In this document: positions 13,601-28,600 of the stretch, in pieces
Numbering within the stretch: the first letter of the stretch is position 1
How the letters are laid out: every line of letters starts with the position of its first letter
DNA from: Ifrita kowaldi
Taxonomy: Eukaryota > Chordata > Aves > Passeriformes > Cinclosomatidae
Assembly (NCBI GenBank): GCA_013398055.1
Contig: VZRS01014182.1
Location: forward strand, 186,807 to 250,806
DNA: 64,000 nt
Direction of reading: 5' to 3'
The notes under the pieces: model-generated
What the model was told of the DNA's origin: nothing
Databases searched by the model: none
Seen by the model: the letters and a program-made list of their open reading frames with translations, nothing else
Translations under genes and position numbers: made by a program

Positions 13601-16600
13601 GGTAAAGCAAAGTTCATCTGTTCCATTCTGTTGTAAAGTTGTTTTAGGTTGCACTCAAAATAAAATTGGTCACTACCTTATTGGGAAATACACTATGTTT
13701 TAATTAAGCCAGGCTTGCTGCTGGAGTCAGTACAACAATTGTTCCCCTTCAAGTCAGATAACAGCCCAGAGCACTTTTTGATTTATTGGATGTGATGTGG
13801 TAAATTAAAGAGGAGACAATCTCATTAGTTTGCTAGATATGATGCAAGCTGATACATTCTGTGCTGGCCAACTGGAAAGTGAGAAAGGGAGATACTTCCC
13901 CACCATGGCTCAGCACAGGAAAGGACTTTGCTTTGCAGTCTCTGGGTCTATTTGATGCCCAGGACATTGTGGGGTCTTTTCATGGCACAGTTCATTCCTC
14001 TTCAGTTAGCTTAGTCTTAGCAAAAAGGGACACTCAGAGTTAATAGGGAAGCAATGTCTTCCCCATAAGAAAAGAAATGAAGAGCTTGATTTTAAATAAG
14101 GACAGTTAAATCAGACTAATTATCCCACAGTAGAAATACACCTTTTTTGGCAATGAAGACAAGTCCTTGAGGCAGCAGCGGGTAGCTGTATTAGCTATGC
14201 TAATTGAAGCTGCTGCCTGTGCCTTCTGACAGTCCAGGCCAATCCCTTCAGCTGAACAGCATCAACATACTCAAGCCAGAAGTTTTTGTGTATGATTGGG
14301 ATTTGAGCCAAGGGCACGAGCTGAGTTATATTTCAAGTTAACTCTGAAGTACAGAGAAGCCTGGAGCCAGGAAGCGTTTTGCTGACCAAAGGCAGAACAG
14401 GGAGTCCTGAGGACATGTGCAGTACTTCCTTACTCGTAGGATTGCATGATGGTTAAATTACTAGAAATGATGCAGGATAGAAATGCAGAGAGGCTGTGGT
14501 AGTAGACCAGTAGAGTTATGAGTAAACCAGACATTTAAGAGAAAAGGGCTTTGCACTAAATCCTGAATCTTCTGTGCTTTCTCTTTTTTGAATTAAATCT
14601 TAACCTAAACACAAACATAAAAATAATCATTATGCATTACATGTCTCTTATGGCTCCAAGCTTTCACAAAATTATTTACTTTACATACATACTCTTGCCA
14701 TTCTCTACATATACCTCAATAGACACCTTTCCCAGCCATACAGTACTAGACAAATTCAAACTTGAAAGACAGTTTCTATCACAGCCTTCAAATTATTTTG
14801 TATCTGCTTCACATGCAGTCTCTTCTTTCAATAAAGAAGAAATAAAGTGCAATTGAAACTTAGCACTTAACTAGTACCAATGCAAAAGAAATGACTATTC
14901 AGATTAGGCGAGGATCATCTGATGTTTATGTAAGACAGTGAGGTCTTAGGCAAATCTCAAGAGGTCTTGGAGAATGTGATGGGATAAATGATAATGATCG
15001 AGTTCCATCTCTCTAATCTGCACTAAATCCAAACAAATATGAAAACAAGCTTTTGTCACTACCACTAGAAGAAATGCCTGAGTAGATACTAGCAGAAGGT
15101 CTAATGAATAACAAGGTGGGGGGTTTTTTTTGGTTTTGTTTTTTTTCTGCACAGCCTCTTTCCAAGGCAGAGTCACTCTTTACCTTTTTAGGTAAAATGC
15201 ACTCAGCAGGGGATGTACTACAGTTCATCATGTGAAACCTACTTACGCTGACAGAAACTAGAAATAAAATGGTTTTCCCACTGCAAGAGTATCTTCCCAC
15301 GTAAATTACCATATCCAGCCTGTTCCAACTTAATATCAGTTTCTTTGTGATAACATGGAGTTGCCAAGCAACAGAAGAAACAGAGTCACAGCTCTGGGCA
15401 GTCAGTCAAAAGCTCATTGTCAGTCCCACTTCTCAGGACATTCTTTTTCTAGACTATACTGCACTTTTTTCCATATTTCTTCCTAGTAGAAAAAGCAAAG
15501 CACTGCTTTCCTTTTTCTGTTTTTTTTTGATTTGTTGGCTTTGGTTTTTTTTTTTTTAGCAGTGCTTGGGAATGCTAGAGTTTATTTTTGTTAGAAACTT
15601 TCTATTTCAATATCCTGTTAGAAATTTTCTATCCCTTTTAACCAATAACAATGCTCTGTAGTGTGCTTACATCGTCAAAATGCAGCCTGGGAGAAGACAA
15701 TTGAAAAGTGGCTGTATTTATTCCTTTGAAAGTTTCATTAAAATCTCTCCAACTGTTCATTGTAAAGACTCATTCTTTTCCATTCTTAATACCCTGATTT
15801 ACCCACTATTTTTTGTTTGTTCCCTACAATACACTAAATTGCAAACTAGGGTGACCATAAAGGCATATAAGGACATCCTGGGAATGGGATAGAGATAGAT
15901 TAGGCCTATCTTCCTTTTGATTTAATGATGTTTTAGATGTTTTCATATATAGCCATAAAAAGGAAGTGCAAAAAGCTCTAAGCATACTGAAAAAAATATA
16001 CAATCGTTTAAAAAGTAGAATTTGCTTTCTCCTTCCTACATATTTTCAGAGAGATTCCTTAGCTCTGTTCAGACCTAACATTTCAGGAGATTTTATGGGA
16101 AGTCAGAATTAGTTTGGTTGTGGTTTATTGACTCTGAGTTTCTTCTGAAGGAATTTAACATTTGAAACTATTACTTCTAGTGAGCTTGATCTAGAAGTAA
16201 AACATCTTAGCCCAGATTTAGTGAGCATTTGGGCATAAATATGTAAGTGATTTTGGAGAGCAGACAAATGCCTTGGCATCTAACATGTTCTTGCTCTATT
16301 AGTTTCCTGTGCCATTTTACTATGGACCTGATCTCCAGATAATCAGTGAAAACACATTAATTATGCAATAATCATTTTAATTTACACTAAGAAGCATCTC
16401 TTATTGAAAGGCTTCCTTTGTTTTGCTGGTGCATTAGTCTCTTCTGTACCTTTTCAAAATTACATATACAGCCCAAGTAATTTTATTTGATCCCTGTTTT
16501 TCCATCCTGTACTAATTTGTATCAGCAAGTATTCTTCCCCATAGCTATTAAAACAGTGGAGCAATATTGCTTGGAGTCAACAGATGGCACTGAAACACAC

Positions 16601-19600
16601 TGTCTCAGTTTGGGAAGAAATCCACATGAAAGTTGAGAAAAACATTTTAGGAAAGATAGTGGGTGATCCTCTCACACGAGAGAAAAAAGAGAGGAAAGGA
16701 ATAGTAGTAGCACTTTTTTTTCCACTGATGTTATGGATTTTTATTCAGCTATTAAAAAAAAAGAACCAAAAGACCCATTTGGGACCTAAGAACCTGAGTG
16801 CTAAATTGCTCATGCAAATGCATATCAATTTTCCTTCACATCTTCTACATGGCTGCAGATTATTTTCACTCAAAATATGGCAAGGAAGCTTTCAGTACAG
16901 TCTTAAGATATGACGTATTTCTAGCTTTGAAGCACAGTTGAGTAGAAATGGAGGAGAGCAACATGACTGAGTAGATTCACTGATGAAAATTCAAGAAGAG
17001 TGAGATTATTCCAGCTTCTGACTCATCCTCAAACAACTTCCAGATGTTTGCTAATGCATCCATGATAACTCTTTCCTATTTCTTTAAAAGTGTCTTCTGA
17101 AAAGGATACATCTCAGGCAGAATAAACTCTCAAAAACTCCAAACAGATGCATTACAAGTATGTATATATACACATATGTATATATACAAGCAATAGGAAA
17201 AACATATCATTATCTCATATTTTCTTTATACATAGGGGTTTTTTTTCTAGCAGATTTTACTGCAATATAGAGCTGTTGGGTGTTCTGAAGGTTTGTCAAC
17301 ATAAAATCCAAATACTTTTTTTAAAATATACAGATAATAATGAAAATACATGACCGTGAATATTTTACTTTATCTACTCAAAGTAGAACCTTGTTCTAAC
17401 TCAATGTTTCTTAACTTTGAAAACACTAGAGAGTGATCACTGAAAAAGTTCTGATTTTTTTTTAAGAGAACTATATTAAAAGGTTTGAGAAAAAATCATT
17501 TAAAGCAGATTTCCTTTTGTTTCATTTACTTAACTTTGCCTGTTCATGTACCAGATTTAGCTTTTGCACAGGTCATATTACTGCAATTCCTTTCTAATTA
17601 AAAATTAGACCTTCTGCAGACTGAAGATTTGGGAACATTTGAATATTTGTTTCCAAGTGACACATTCTGCAACATGAACTATTCTGAATTGCAAATCAGC
17701 AGCAGAGCTGGTGGTGTTAGTTTTAATATCTAAGCGTGTATTTATATGTATTTATATGAGATCTGTTAACCTTGTATTATTAATAAGTGCATTATAAATG
17801 TTAATATTTTATCACTGTTGGTTGTAATGATAAAGTGCAACAGGAAAATAAAGGACAAGAGCTCCAGCACATGATTGCAGCAGCTAGAAAGCTGGAATGT
17901 GCACAAAGCTTCTATGTTTTTCAATATAAAAATGTTAAGTGTGTTCATTTACACTGCTGCAGTTTAGTTTTCATAAATTCAGAAAAAAACCCCTCATATC
18001 CTGACCTAAATCAGAATAAATTTAATTCACAGCTCTCACAGCTCACCAACACCCAGAGTCAGAGGCCATGAACCGCCAAGCAGCACCTCCAGGTGACCGG
18101 CCTGAGCATCCCACCCCTTCAAACACAGAGAAGGGCTGGGTGTCACTGCTGCCACCGCAGCTCTGAAACAGCAGCACATCATGCTGGGTTTGCCTCATCC
18201 TTTACTGTGCTGTACCATCATGAAGCTGTACCCAGCAGAGGCGCTCCAACTCAGGCAGCTGATCTTACTGTGAACTGCCTTCTCAGGCAACAAGAGTAAA
18301 ACATTTTGGAGTCAGTATAGCCGAAGGGCTGTTGGATGACGAACAATAACCCAAAATCAGAAATTCAAGGCAAAAGGTCACTAAATGGCAAACTCCTCAG
18401 AAAGAGAATCCAAATTTTGGATCACACTATGCACACACAACCTCCAAATTGCCATTCTCATGGTAAGAAACGTATCCCCAAGCCTTGCCTGGAAGCCCTC
18501 CATGCTAATCTGCACAAATTGAAAGAAATCTTTCCTTTGTTGGAGAATAGAAGTGATTCATTCACTGCATAATTTAATGGTCTGGAGAATCAGGTGGTGG
18601 AGGCGGAAAGGCATGTAGAGGTAATTGAGTCTGAAATCATTGATCTGAAGAAAATGGAACCAGAGCATAAATCCATTGCCAAATGTAATCAGATCTTTTG
18701 CTCACAGAAGGAATAGAACAAACAGAAAAACAGGTACAGCTGAAGACAAGATGGAAAGGGATGTCTCCCAGAGGGAGCTTGCTATTGACCCTTACAGGAC
18801 TTCCAGAGACCCAGAAAAAAGAGGGCATCCAGAAAGGTTTCCTCTGAAATCATGGGGCTGATGAAAAGCAAACTGTTGATATTCTTTGCAACTAGAGCAG
18901 GGCAAACAATTCACAGTAAACAGTGTTTTCACTGAAATGCAGTGTCTCTCTTTTTTGTACACAAATTTTCATGCAACACATCATTATTTCTACACTTATA
19001 TAGTTGCTGCTGCTATAAATAATTTGACAAGTGTTTTAGGTGGAAATATTTTGGTACATCATTGACTCATGAAACCACGTGCTAGAATGTGACTTGAGGA
19101 TTAAATATGTTAATTAAAAAATTAAAGGCATTCTGATTGAAACCCCATGTACTGTTTTATTCCCTGAAAAAATGCAAATTATTTTTAGAGTCTGGTGTCC
19201 AATTTTAAAATTTGTAATTTCAAATTCAACATTATTTTTTTTCCCATTAAAATCTTCAAAATCTGTTAAAAGAAACTATTTCTCTTAACTATGAATAGTC
19301 AGCTTGAGAACATTGATTAACCATGCACCTGAGGCTTCAATCCACTGTAGGGTGACTAACAGCAAGAGAAAGCATTTATTTTACAAATAATTATTTTACA
19401 AATACATTATTTTACAAATAATACAAAAAGTAAATAATAAGAGAGACCATACAGAATATTTAATTCTACAGATTTGCAAATTTCATCGATCTACAGTCTG
19501 GCTACCTGGCACAAATGATGTTGAAAAAAAACTGTAGAAAATATTACAGATATTCAATAAGGGAGATTAGGATAAATGCTACTTCTGACTCCCCAGATGT

Positions 19601-22600
19601 GTCGAATGAATAATTGAAAATTGCTGCTTTCTGTGTGATTGCTCCATCTTATGCCCTGTCATCATCTAAAAAATTTGCCAGTCAAGATAAATATATCAGC
19701 AAGTAATGGCTAAAAGATTATCAGTACATCAACTAAGCTCTTTATTAAGCACTCTAATAAAAGTATCGTTAACTGAGAGTTTTGAACTTGCTTCAAGTTA
19801 CAAAAGAAGGGGAATGCAAGAAAAGAGTTCCCTGGCTGTATTCCCCAGGGCAGTCCAGCAATATCTCAGCAATAGCAGAATCATTTGGAAAACTGTAGCA
19901 GTGGCTCCTGAGATGATGCATGTTTTGTTAAATGAACTTAACAAATGGGCTCTCATGTAATGTCTCCTGACACAAAAGAGTTACATCTGCACTTCTAATT
20001 GGCATAATGGTTCAATTATTTGATCAAATGGCTCAAATGGTTGTTGCTTTCATAATCCTCCAACTTTGGCTTTAAAAGAGCTTTTATGATTGCATCAAAA
20101 AAGCTTAAAATGGTGACTTTAAAATGCTCAAACCCACAATGGCAGGTAAAAAGAAGTGAAAATATTTTTATTGCTTATTTTGAAGATAAGACTAGTCTAT
20201 TAAATAGGAATACTTGAGGATGAGAGCTTAGTTACGCTGGCCTTCATCTTACAGTATATAGGAATGAAACAGTCCATCCTTTTCTGTGCTTTAGGACTTC
20301 CTTGACAACCTACTAGAGTTAGCGGAAATACTTCAGTGGGGGGTTTGGAGTGTTTTTTAAAAGGCAGATGAGCATTGCAACAGAGCTCTTTCTCATTTGA
20401 GAATATTCTGATGGGTAGTTTATCCCTCTAAACTCTTGCTTGAAGTCTGCCCCAAAGCAGAGAAAATATTTTTTCTGAGAAATATTACTATTAATTTTTC
20501 TGAGAATATTTTTTCTGAGGAAAAATTCTCTTCTTCTTCACAGAAGAGAACATGTCTGAGGGGCTCCAAGTGCACTGATCCTACAAGCCTTAATGAAAAT
20601 GCTGAGCTGCAGGACTAAAAACCACCACAAAGAGAGAAAAAGGCCAACACTTGTCATAGAAAGACATCAATTTTACTATAAAAGCAGAAGTCTATGAAAC
20701 AGGTAAGTGGAAGAAACAGACTGCAACTAGTAAAAAGTGTGCCAGAATAATAACCCCAAATTTCTTGGGGAAATGCAGGAAAGAATGCAGCTTCATCAAA
20801 GACAATAAAATAAGGCAATAAGCAAGAAAATGAAAGAAAAAATATATTTAAATATTTTTAAGTAAGAAATTGTTTGATTTTATCATTCATATTTCAATTA
20901 GCAAAATGAAGAGTTTACATGATCTACACTGATAAACGAGTTGGTCTGTTAAGATTTTTTTTTTTTACCTTTGAAATTACTGAGATTTTAAATTGTTAAA
21001 AGTAAATATTGATGTCTTCTCTGTGATCGCCATTTATCTATACAGGGACTTCACATCTCAGTGTGTAATGTAACTCCCAATTCCTTGATAAAGGTGAAGT
21101 TATCATTTCATGAGACTTTACTGCCCTAATTTTCTTAATTGCTGCTCTAAATATTTTCCGTCATTTTCTGCCCAATGGATATATCTGTGCAACTATATAG
21201 TTATAAAGGCCATTTTCATACACTTACTGTCACCTTAAACAAATAGGCCTGACAGGGGACACTGATGTTGAAAACAAGTTTCATAATTGGCTGTAAGATT
21301 ATACTTGATTTTTCTCCCACAAAAACACAAGGGCTTCTTATTAAAAACATAATAAAAAGTAAGGATGAGTTCTTTGTTTGGTACAGTGCAATATGATGAC
21401 AAATTAAAGAGTTGTTCAAACAGATTGGATTTAGGGAGGCCAACAGCCAAATCAAAGAGTGAGGGCTGGTAACGTGGATGGGAACAGCATATTATCATGC
21501 TTCTGGGGATGATGGATTCAGAACATAATCCTTGCACTCAGTTCTATATCTGGGAAGACCTCATATGCCAACAAACTGATTGTAGCTATACCTTCCCTTA
21601 TTGCCCTGCTACAACACCTTTAGGGTATTCCTGTTAGTAGAAACAAAGCAGTCCACTGCTTACATAGAAAAGATTAAAGGATAAAACATTAAAGACTAAA
21701 GGGAAAGGACAAACCTATTACAGTGTTGTATATACAATACTAAAGCTAATTCAGCTGCTTCCGTTTCAGGTGTCTGGTGAGCATTTCACATTATCCATAA
21801 AAATCAGCCTCGCAACAGCACTGCAAATTAGCATTAAATCAATGGCATGTGTATTAGCAGCTATCAAATCTATGACCCGTGATACCTTACAGGCAGGAAA
21901 CTTGAAGCACACAGCACACGCATCCCCATGGCAGGGCGGTTGGACTAGAAGACCTTTAAAGGTCCCTTCCAACCTAAATCATTCTGTGATTCTGTGATTG
22001 TGCTAAAAAAAAAAGGTTTATAGAACAGGTAGCATGGTTTAGGTGCTACTGCCTTGGATAGCTGTACCTGCCAAAATGTTAGGTAAGGAATTTAAAATTT
22101 TGCTTTTGTATACACCCTTCTCCACCTTTCATCTGGCTTCTCTATGTGGATAACGGGCTATAAGAGACAGGGCTCTCTTGCATACCTTTTCAACAAATAT
22201 TAGCCCAAGGTAGACTCACATTGCTTGGATACGACTATTAAAAATGCCACAACATAGGGGAAGAGGACTGTACAGAGAGAGAGAGACAGGGCAACCTCTG
22301 CTCTAGGAACAAAAAAGAATACTTCAAACAAGAGCAGCCTCATCATGCTATCATGTCTGCATATATAATGCAGCTTAACCACATCAGTATGTGGTACATC
22401 TGCAGTGTAACTGTGTACATGCAAATAAAAGCATGTGTGAAACTGGAGAATGGATGACACTGGTTATCACTCAGGCTATCACTATGAAGATGTCCATTAC
22501 ATGTGTTTCATTTATTTTTCTCACACCAAATACTATTCCTGCATAATAGTAGCTAATTTAGTGCCTACCTTCATGGTAATGTTATTATGGGGGGGTTCTG

Positions 22601-25600
22601 TTCATTGATTTGCATTTGTTCATTGTGGAATTTCCTCTTTCATTTTGTTGTGCAGTGTTTTCTGCCGTAAGTTCTCCTGAAGCTTTTGTTTCAGCTGTTC
22701 AGACTGATTTTTTATCATCAGAATACTCCACCTCAATCCTCTCATCACCTTTCCAAAACTGTTTCTGATGCTGAGTGCAGGTCTCAGCATGGATCCCTGT
22801 GGGATTTCACCAGGATTTCTCCCTTCTAAAGAAACAAAACGTCACTTGTTCCTGTGGTTTAACCTCTGATTTGTAATTAGTTCAGCAGAGGGCAACAAAG
22901 ATGATGAAGGGACTGGAGCATCAGTCTTACAATGAAAGGCTGGGACAGCTGGGCCTGTTCAGCCTCCAGAAGAGACGACTGAGAGGGGACCTCATCAAAG
23001 TTTATAAATGTCTGACGGGAGGGTGTCAAGAGGATGGAGCCTGGCTCTTCTCAGCCAAGCAACAGGAAAGGAGGCAATGGGCAGAAAGAGGTGCACAGGA
23101 ACATAAGGAAGCTCAACATAAGGAAGAACTTCTTTACTGTGCAGGTGACCAAGCACTGGAACAGATTGTCCAGAGAGGGTGTGGAGATAATGAGAACTGT
23201 CTGGACACAATCCTGTGCCATATGCTCTAGGATGACCCTTCCTGAGCAGGAAGGTTGTACCAGATGACCCACTGTGGTCCATTCCAACCTGACCCGTTCT
23301 GTGATTTTGTGAATTCGTGTCTCAAAGAATACTCATTCTCATCCTATATGAGAGTAGTTTCTAAAAAATATTTTTTGAAATCTTTCTCAAAAAGGTCTTT
23401 GAGCTAAAGTGCACACATATTAACTTGATTATCCTTATCCATATATTTATTGCATTCACAGAATAGTCACAGAAGATTAATCATGCCTGAATTTCTTTTA
23501 TTTAAAAAAAAAAGGGTGGTACAACTCTTCCCCCATTGCAATTTCTCTATATTAAAATTTCTGTTAAGTTCCTTCATATATAAGTCAGATATATTGGTCT
23601 GTTCCTTTCAAATTCAGCCATTAAGTCCTTTTAAAATACTTGCTTATCCTGCCACCTTCCACTCCTCTGATTCCAGGGTTGCACATCACATAGTTCATCA
23701 GTTCTGTGTTTAAGTTCCCTCAAAACTCTGGGGCGTCTGCCATACAATCTCATCCTTTGTTTCTTTTTCATTTTTTTCCCGCTTAAAAATTCTCTAAACA
23801 TTTCCCAGTCAAAAATAAGCGCACAGATACATCTTCTGTTCCAGACATAATTATGCAGTGCCTAATTTGTACTAAAGCATCCCTCAATATAGATCACGAA
23901 AGCTTTCCATATACTAAAGAAAGAAAAATTGTGAACAAATTAGGCATAGTTTTTCACATTAACTGAGTTTGGGAAAAAAATAAAGCTTGAAAAGCTGGAA
24001 AAGGTCTGAGAACTCTGAAAAGCAGATCAGTAGGCAGCATTTTCATCATTTGTGTCATGTTCACCTGAAGAATGGCCCATTGGCAGTGTGCCACGTGCCT
24101 TATTATCTGGCTGCCAGCTTTATTCTTGGACACCAAATGCTCCCCATGGTTTGCTTCCAGATAGGTTCTTTCTTACACAGCAGAGTGACAGGTGATATTT
24201 GATTGTAAAAGCCAAACATTCCAGTATCATACTGAAGCTTGAAAAAGCATCATAGATTTGTCTTACAAACCTGAATGAATGGCACAAGAATTAAGAAATT
24301 ACAATCCACCTTCCCTCATCATCATACAGGCAAGATGATTTTACAGGTAAAGTAACCCCTATTCTTTGCATCTTAAAGGAGGAAGGCTTGTACAAAGGTT
24401 CATATATCTCCAAGAATAAGAGCTCTTTTATCATATATGATACATGCCAGGAATTTGCTATGAGATATTATTATGTTTTTCAAATCTCTCTTTTTTCTTT
24501 TTAAACACACTCAAAAATCTGGAACCAGTGTATTTTGTTTCACAACTGTGAATACTCTACTAAAGCATACTTGAAATAAACTATTTGCAGTAGTCCTTGT
24601 TGAGAAACTATGCTTTATTCTTAAGGTTAGACAGTCAGGAAAATTAGTATTCTTCTAAACATATTACAGTAACTGAGAAGACAGTCTTAAAATAGCAACA
24701 ATTATAATAAACAATAGTGGTTTTAGTAAAAGATTATAGTTTTTAATGTCAGTAATGGTATTTTTAAACAAAAAGCTAGCAATGTACTCTAAATGTGTGC
24801 TATGAGGAACATTAGTATATAGCTGCCAGACAATTTTGATGAATGATTTCATTGTTGAATTATGAAATCATTGTGTTTGATATTATTATACACATACAAA
24901 CCAGATCTGATGCAGATCATGTTCAAGAAGAATTCCAAGCAGCCTGATCTCACCATTAGCCCTAGGCAAAGAAGGGCTTATAGGTAATTATTAAATAAAA
25001 CTATAGATTACACCTAGTTCTAGCAGTTTCTATAGTGTTATTCTTTGCTCATTGTGACAAAAGCATGGTTAAGCTAAAACAGAAAACATTGATTTTTCTT
25101 TTTCTCTAAACCACATAGATATGCAACAACACACTCGTACCATTTTCAAACAGATGAGCAGAAAATGTCATTTACAGATTCTTCTTTCACATCTGTTCTA
25201 CACCTGCTTTCTTAATGCTTGTTTCTATAGATAAACTCTTGATGTTCAAAATATTTGTTGTCTCCTGGACACAAGAAAACGTATGACCAATCCTCTTACC
25301 TTTAGCAGGTAAGTTTGGCAGTCACTGACATAATCATACTCCAGTCCATCAAAGGTGTAATAGTGTCGGTCTCCATAGATGGTGCACACAGCAGGACAGG
25401 GGTAACTGGTGCAGTTGAAGACGCCTCTCCGACAAACACTGCAAGGGAAACTAACAATCAGTATCTCCTCATAATGGCAGTCATTTGCTGTATATTTTCA
25501 AGAAAATGCTTTCTTGTGGTCTTTATTTCAAATCATACAGAAATTCCTGAATGGAATAAAATTCTCAGACCTTGAAACAGAGAGTTATACTGCGGATTGC

Positions 25601-28600
25601 TTCTGAAGATACTGGTGATGCCATGGCAAAAAAGTGTTGAACATTTTGCCATCGGCCCATACGTACAACAAAAATACATTAAAAAGAAGTGCAAAATCTC
25701 AAAATTTGCATGGCTTATGCAAATATTTCCATCACTGCCTCCAATGTAAATAAGGCACAATGCCACAACATGCTCCTTCACAAGATATCAAGAGTCTATT
25801 TTTTCTAAATTTTGATAAAGGAAATAAATTTTTTCAAAGGAAAATATTTCAGGTGCCACCCATAAGATTTCAGGGTAACAGACATACATGGAATGAGTTT
25901 AAGAAATTAATGCTGATATTTTGCAAGATCACTTTTCCTGTCAGCTACATTCTATGGCTCACACAAAGTTGTATGAAAGTAGTACTGGCATCCTCTATTT
26001 TTGCTTGTGTATGTGTAAATGCTCAGTTGATTTGCCAGTGCAGTTTTTAACTCATTAAAAGCTGCCATGCCAATTTTGTTTTCATTATTAAATACACACT
26101 TAACTGAATATAGATATTTTGGCTAGCAAATTAGCATGGATGAAGAACTGTTTTGTGCCCATGTGAATCAGGTAAAGCTCCTTATAAAAGGTGCTGGGTG
26201 TTAGCTCGTTTTTCAATTCTAATGGATTTTTTTTTTTCAATTTGCTCTTGTTCTCCCTATACAGTCACTCATAGTAACTGGTAAATTACACTCCAAACCA
26301 CCCAGTTCTCAAAGAAACAGACTACTTACTGCTGCCATACATTTAATATCTCTCTTTTTCTCCTTGGTTGCCTTTCATGATATTCTGTTCTGCAAAATGT
26401 CACGTGTCTTCATTTCAGAGACTAACAAATATGTGTGAAATTAAGCATTTGTTCTTGACTGTTTTTTAACTTGGGTATCTTCAGCTCTCTTTTCAGACCT
26501 GAAAAAGCACTCACCCCAAAGGCTTCCTACTTATCCAAGTCTATCAGTAAGCCTAATAAAAGATATATCCTGTAACTATCTATAAACAAGCACATATAGT
26601 TTTGATTTTCAAAGTACTCAACACATTTTCTGTATCAGTTTCACTTTGGGTCTAGATCAGAAGATTTGAAAGTATGCAAAATGAACTCACCAGGTGTAAC
26701 ATGGAGTAGCTATCACTTCTCCTGACAGAAACTCCCTGTCTTTCCAGGTGCATGGACAACTTTCAGGAATATAGCATTTCCCTCTGTGCTCAGCCATCCT
26801 TCAAAATAAAAGAATTATTGAGATGGAAGAGTAAATCCACAAGAAGATCGATGTAACTGAATGTGCAGTGTATTGTTGAAACTCCAGCAAGGGCAACCAG
26901 TGTTCCATCCAGCCAAGGAAAATTGTTTCATCAGCAAAAGCTGTCCAAATCAAATGATCTCCACTGTGCACAGCTGGAGACCTTGCCAGGCTCACAGCTG
27001 CAGCTCTCCTTCTATCTAGAAAGGGATATGTTGGTGTGGGCAGCAGCTCCCATGCAGGAGTGTAGGTAGCGTAGGTATTCCTCTCTGAAAACTGCAGAGC
27101 ACCTGGGTACCATGCAAGCTGCTGAGGCAGCAGCCGGATTCCCCTTCCCTCTCTGCTGCTCTCTTGTCCTGCAGTGCCAGGAAAGCAGCTGGACTGGTGT
27201 GCCTGCTCCTCTGCACAGACAGCACCTGTCCTGCTCTGAGTGCAGAACAGTGAGCTGGCCTATGGCACTGGTTGCACACTTTATGAAGGGCGGTGGTGGA
27301 GGTTACACAAGGGAAGCTGAAACAACTAACAAGGTTAAGAAAAAACAGGCATTTAATGCAAAAACTGTCAAATCTAATTAGATCAATACGTGACCCAGAA
27401 ATATAGTCAGCCACATTTTTGCTATCTCATTTCCACCTATTTAGCAATATTAACTTTTTTAACAAAAATGTTGCTGACACTCCCGGTGTGCTCTTCAGGA
27501 GAGTAGCTCCTGGAGTTGTCATGAAACGTGGCTCAGAGTACAGTCTTGAGAGGCGAGACAATGACTTGGGCAGCAATAAGCAGGAGCACAAATGTTTTAC
27601 ATCACAATTTTTTGTCACGTTTGCTTTTACATTCAAATAAACTATACTCTGCAAGTGGTGGAAGTCATCTCTTGTCCAGACAGTCCCAAATAGCAGCCAA
27701 TTGGACTGGGAGCAAGCTGGATAGCTGATGGCCTTTTAGCTGTTACTGTGTGTCTGCGACAATTTACAGAATAATAGTTTCAAAATTAGAGGTGTGATAC
27801 CACTGGAATTTAAAAAGCAAAAAAAATTAGCAGAGTTGAACTGTGGAAAATATGTACTTGGCTTGTGCTCCAGGTTGTTCCATCAAAGCTTACCCAGAGG
27901 GGCAAATGCAGCCACTTGCACAGGGTGGTGAGGGGACACAGGAGAAGTTCATGGCAAGGTTCGCACAAGAGATCCCACAATTCGCACCCGCTGCTGGCAA
28001 CCCAGGCACAGGAGATCTGCAGTCATAGTAGATTTTTCCTTCAGGGCATATGTGAACTTCAAATGCAAAATGCAGGTTAGACAAAATCAACTGTTCTTTT
28101 ATGCTGAAGGTTTTCTATTTGTTATTGTTCACAATCGATTTATTTGGATAAAAAGTGAGGTTACATTACAGTTCATATAAGAATGCAATCTGAATAACAG
28201 TCTATAACAATCTATATTACAGAGATATAAAATTAATATATGTTCTAATGTAAAAAAACAGTAATACTAAGCATCTGGATGTATGCACCCTGGATCTGAC
28301 ACACAGTCCGTTCTTAAAGACGGAGCCATTATGCCTTAGGCAGAAGAAATCTTTAGAAGTGGCATAATTTTCAAGGTACTTCTAAAACCACTAGAAATGT
28401 ATTAAAAATTTACTTTCTAGAAATCAAGATCTTAAGGCTTCCTAAACATGGATAGTGAGCCTAATTATAGGTATTCCCATGAGAACACATTGACCTAAAT
28501 GTCACATGCAATTATTTATTTCTTTTAATTTCCCTAGTGACTAAGTAGTACAATTTGTGCTACAGAAAAAGAGGAAAAAAACCCCAAGATTATTTGCGCT

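Larger units (their letters stand above)
11476..25299 (-). other. OTOGL intron 25, 13.8 kb, the largest in the window
   Basis: Splits VWD3 between YLLK and STDN in phase 0. It contains two CR1 tails (21921-22000, 22881-23312), short tandem repeats and a decayed coding-like stretch near 18336-18860. VWD3 reads continuously across the junction, so no exon seems missing. Most of the rest is unremarkable AT-rich DNA. Confidence 0.8.

Noticed and set aside
22901..23287. Overlapping open frames on both strands
   Set aside because: They are decayed CR1 3' sequence, not host genes.
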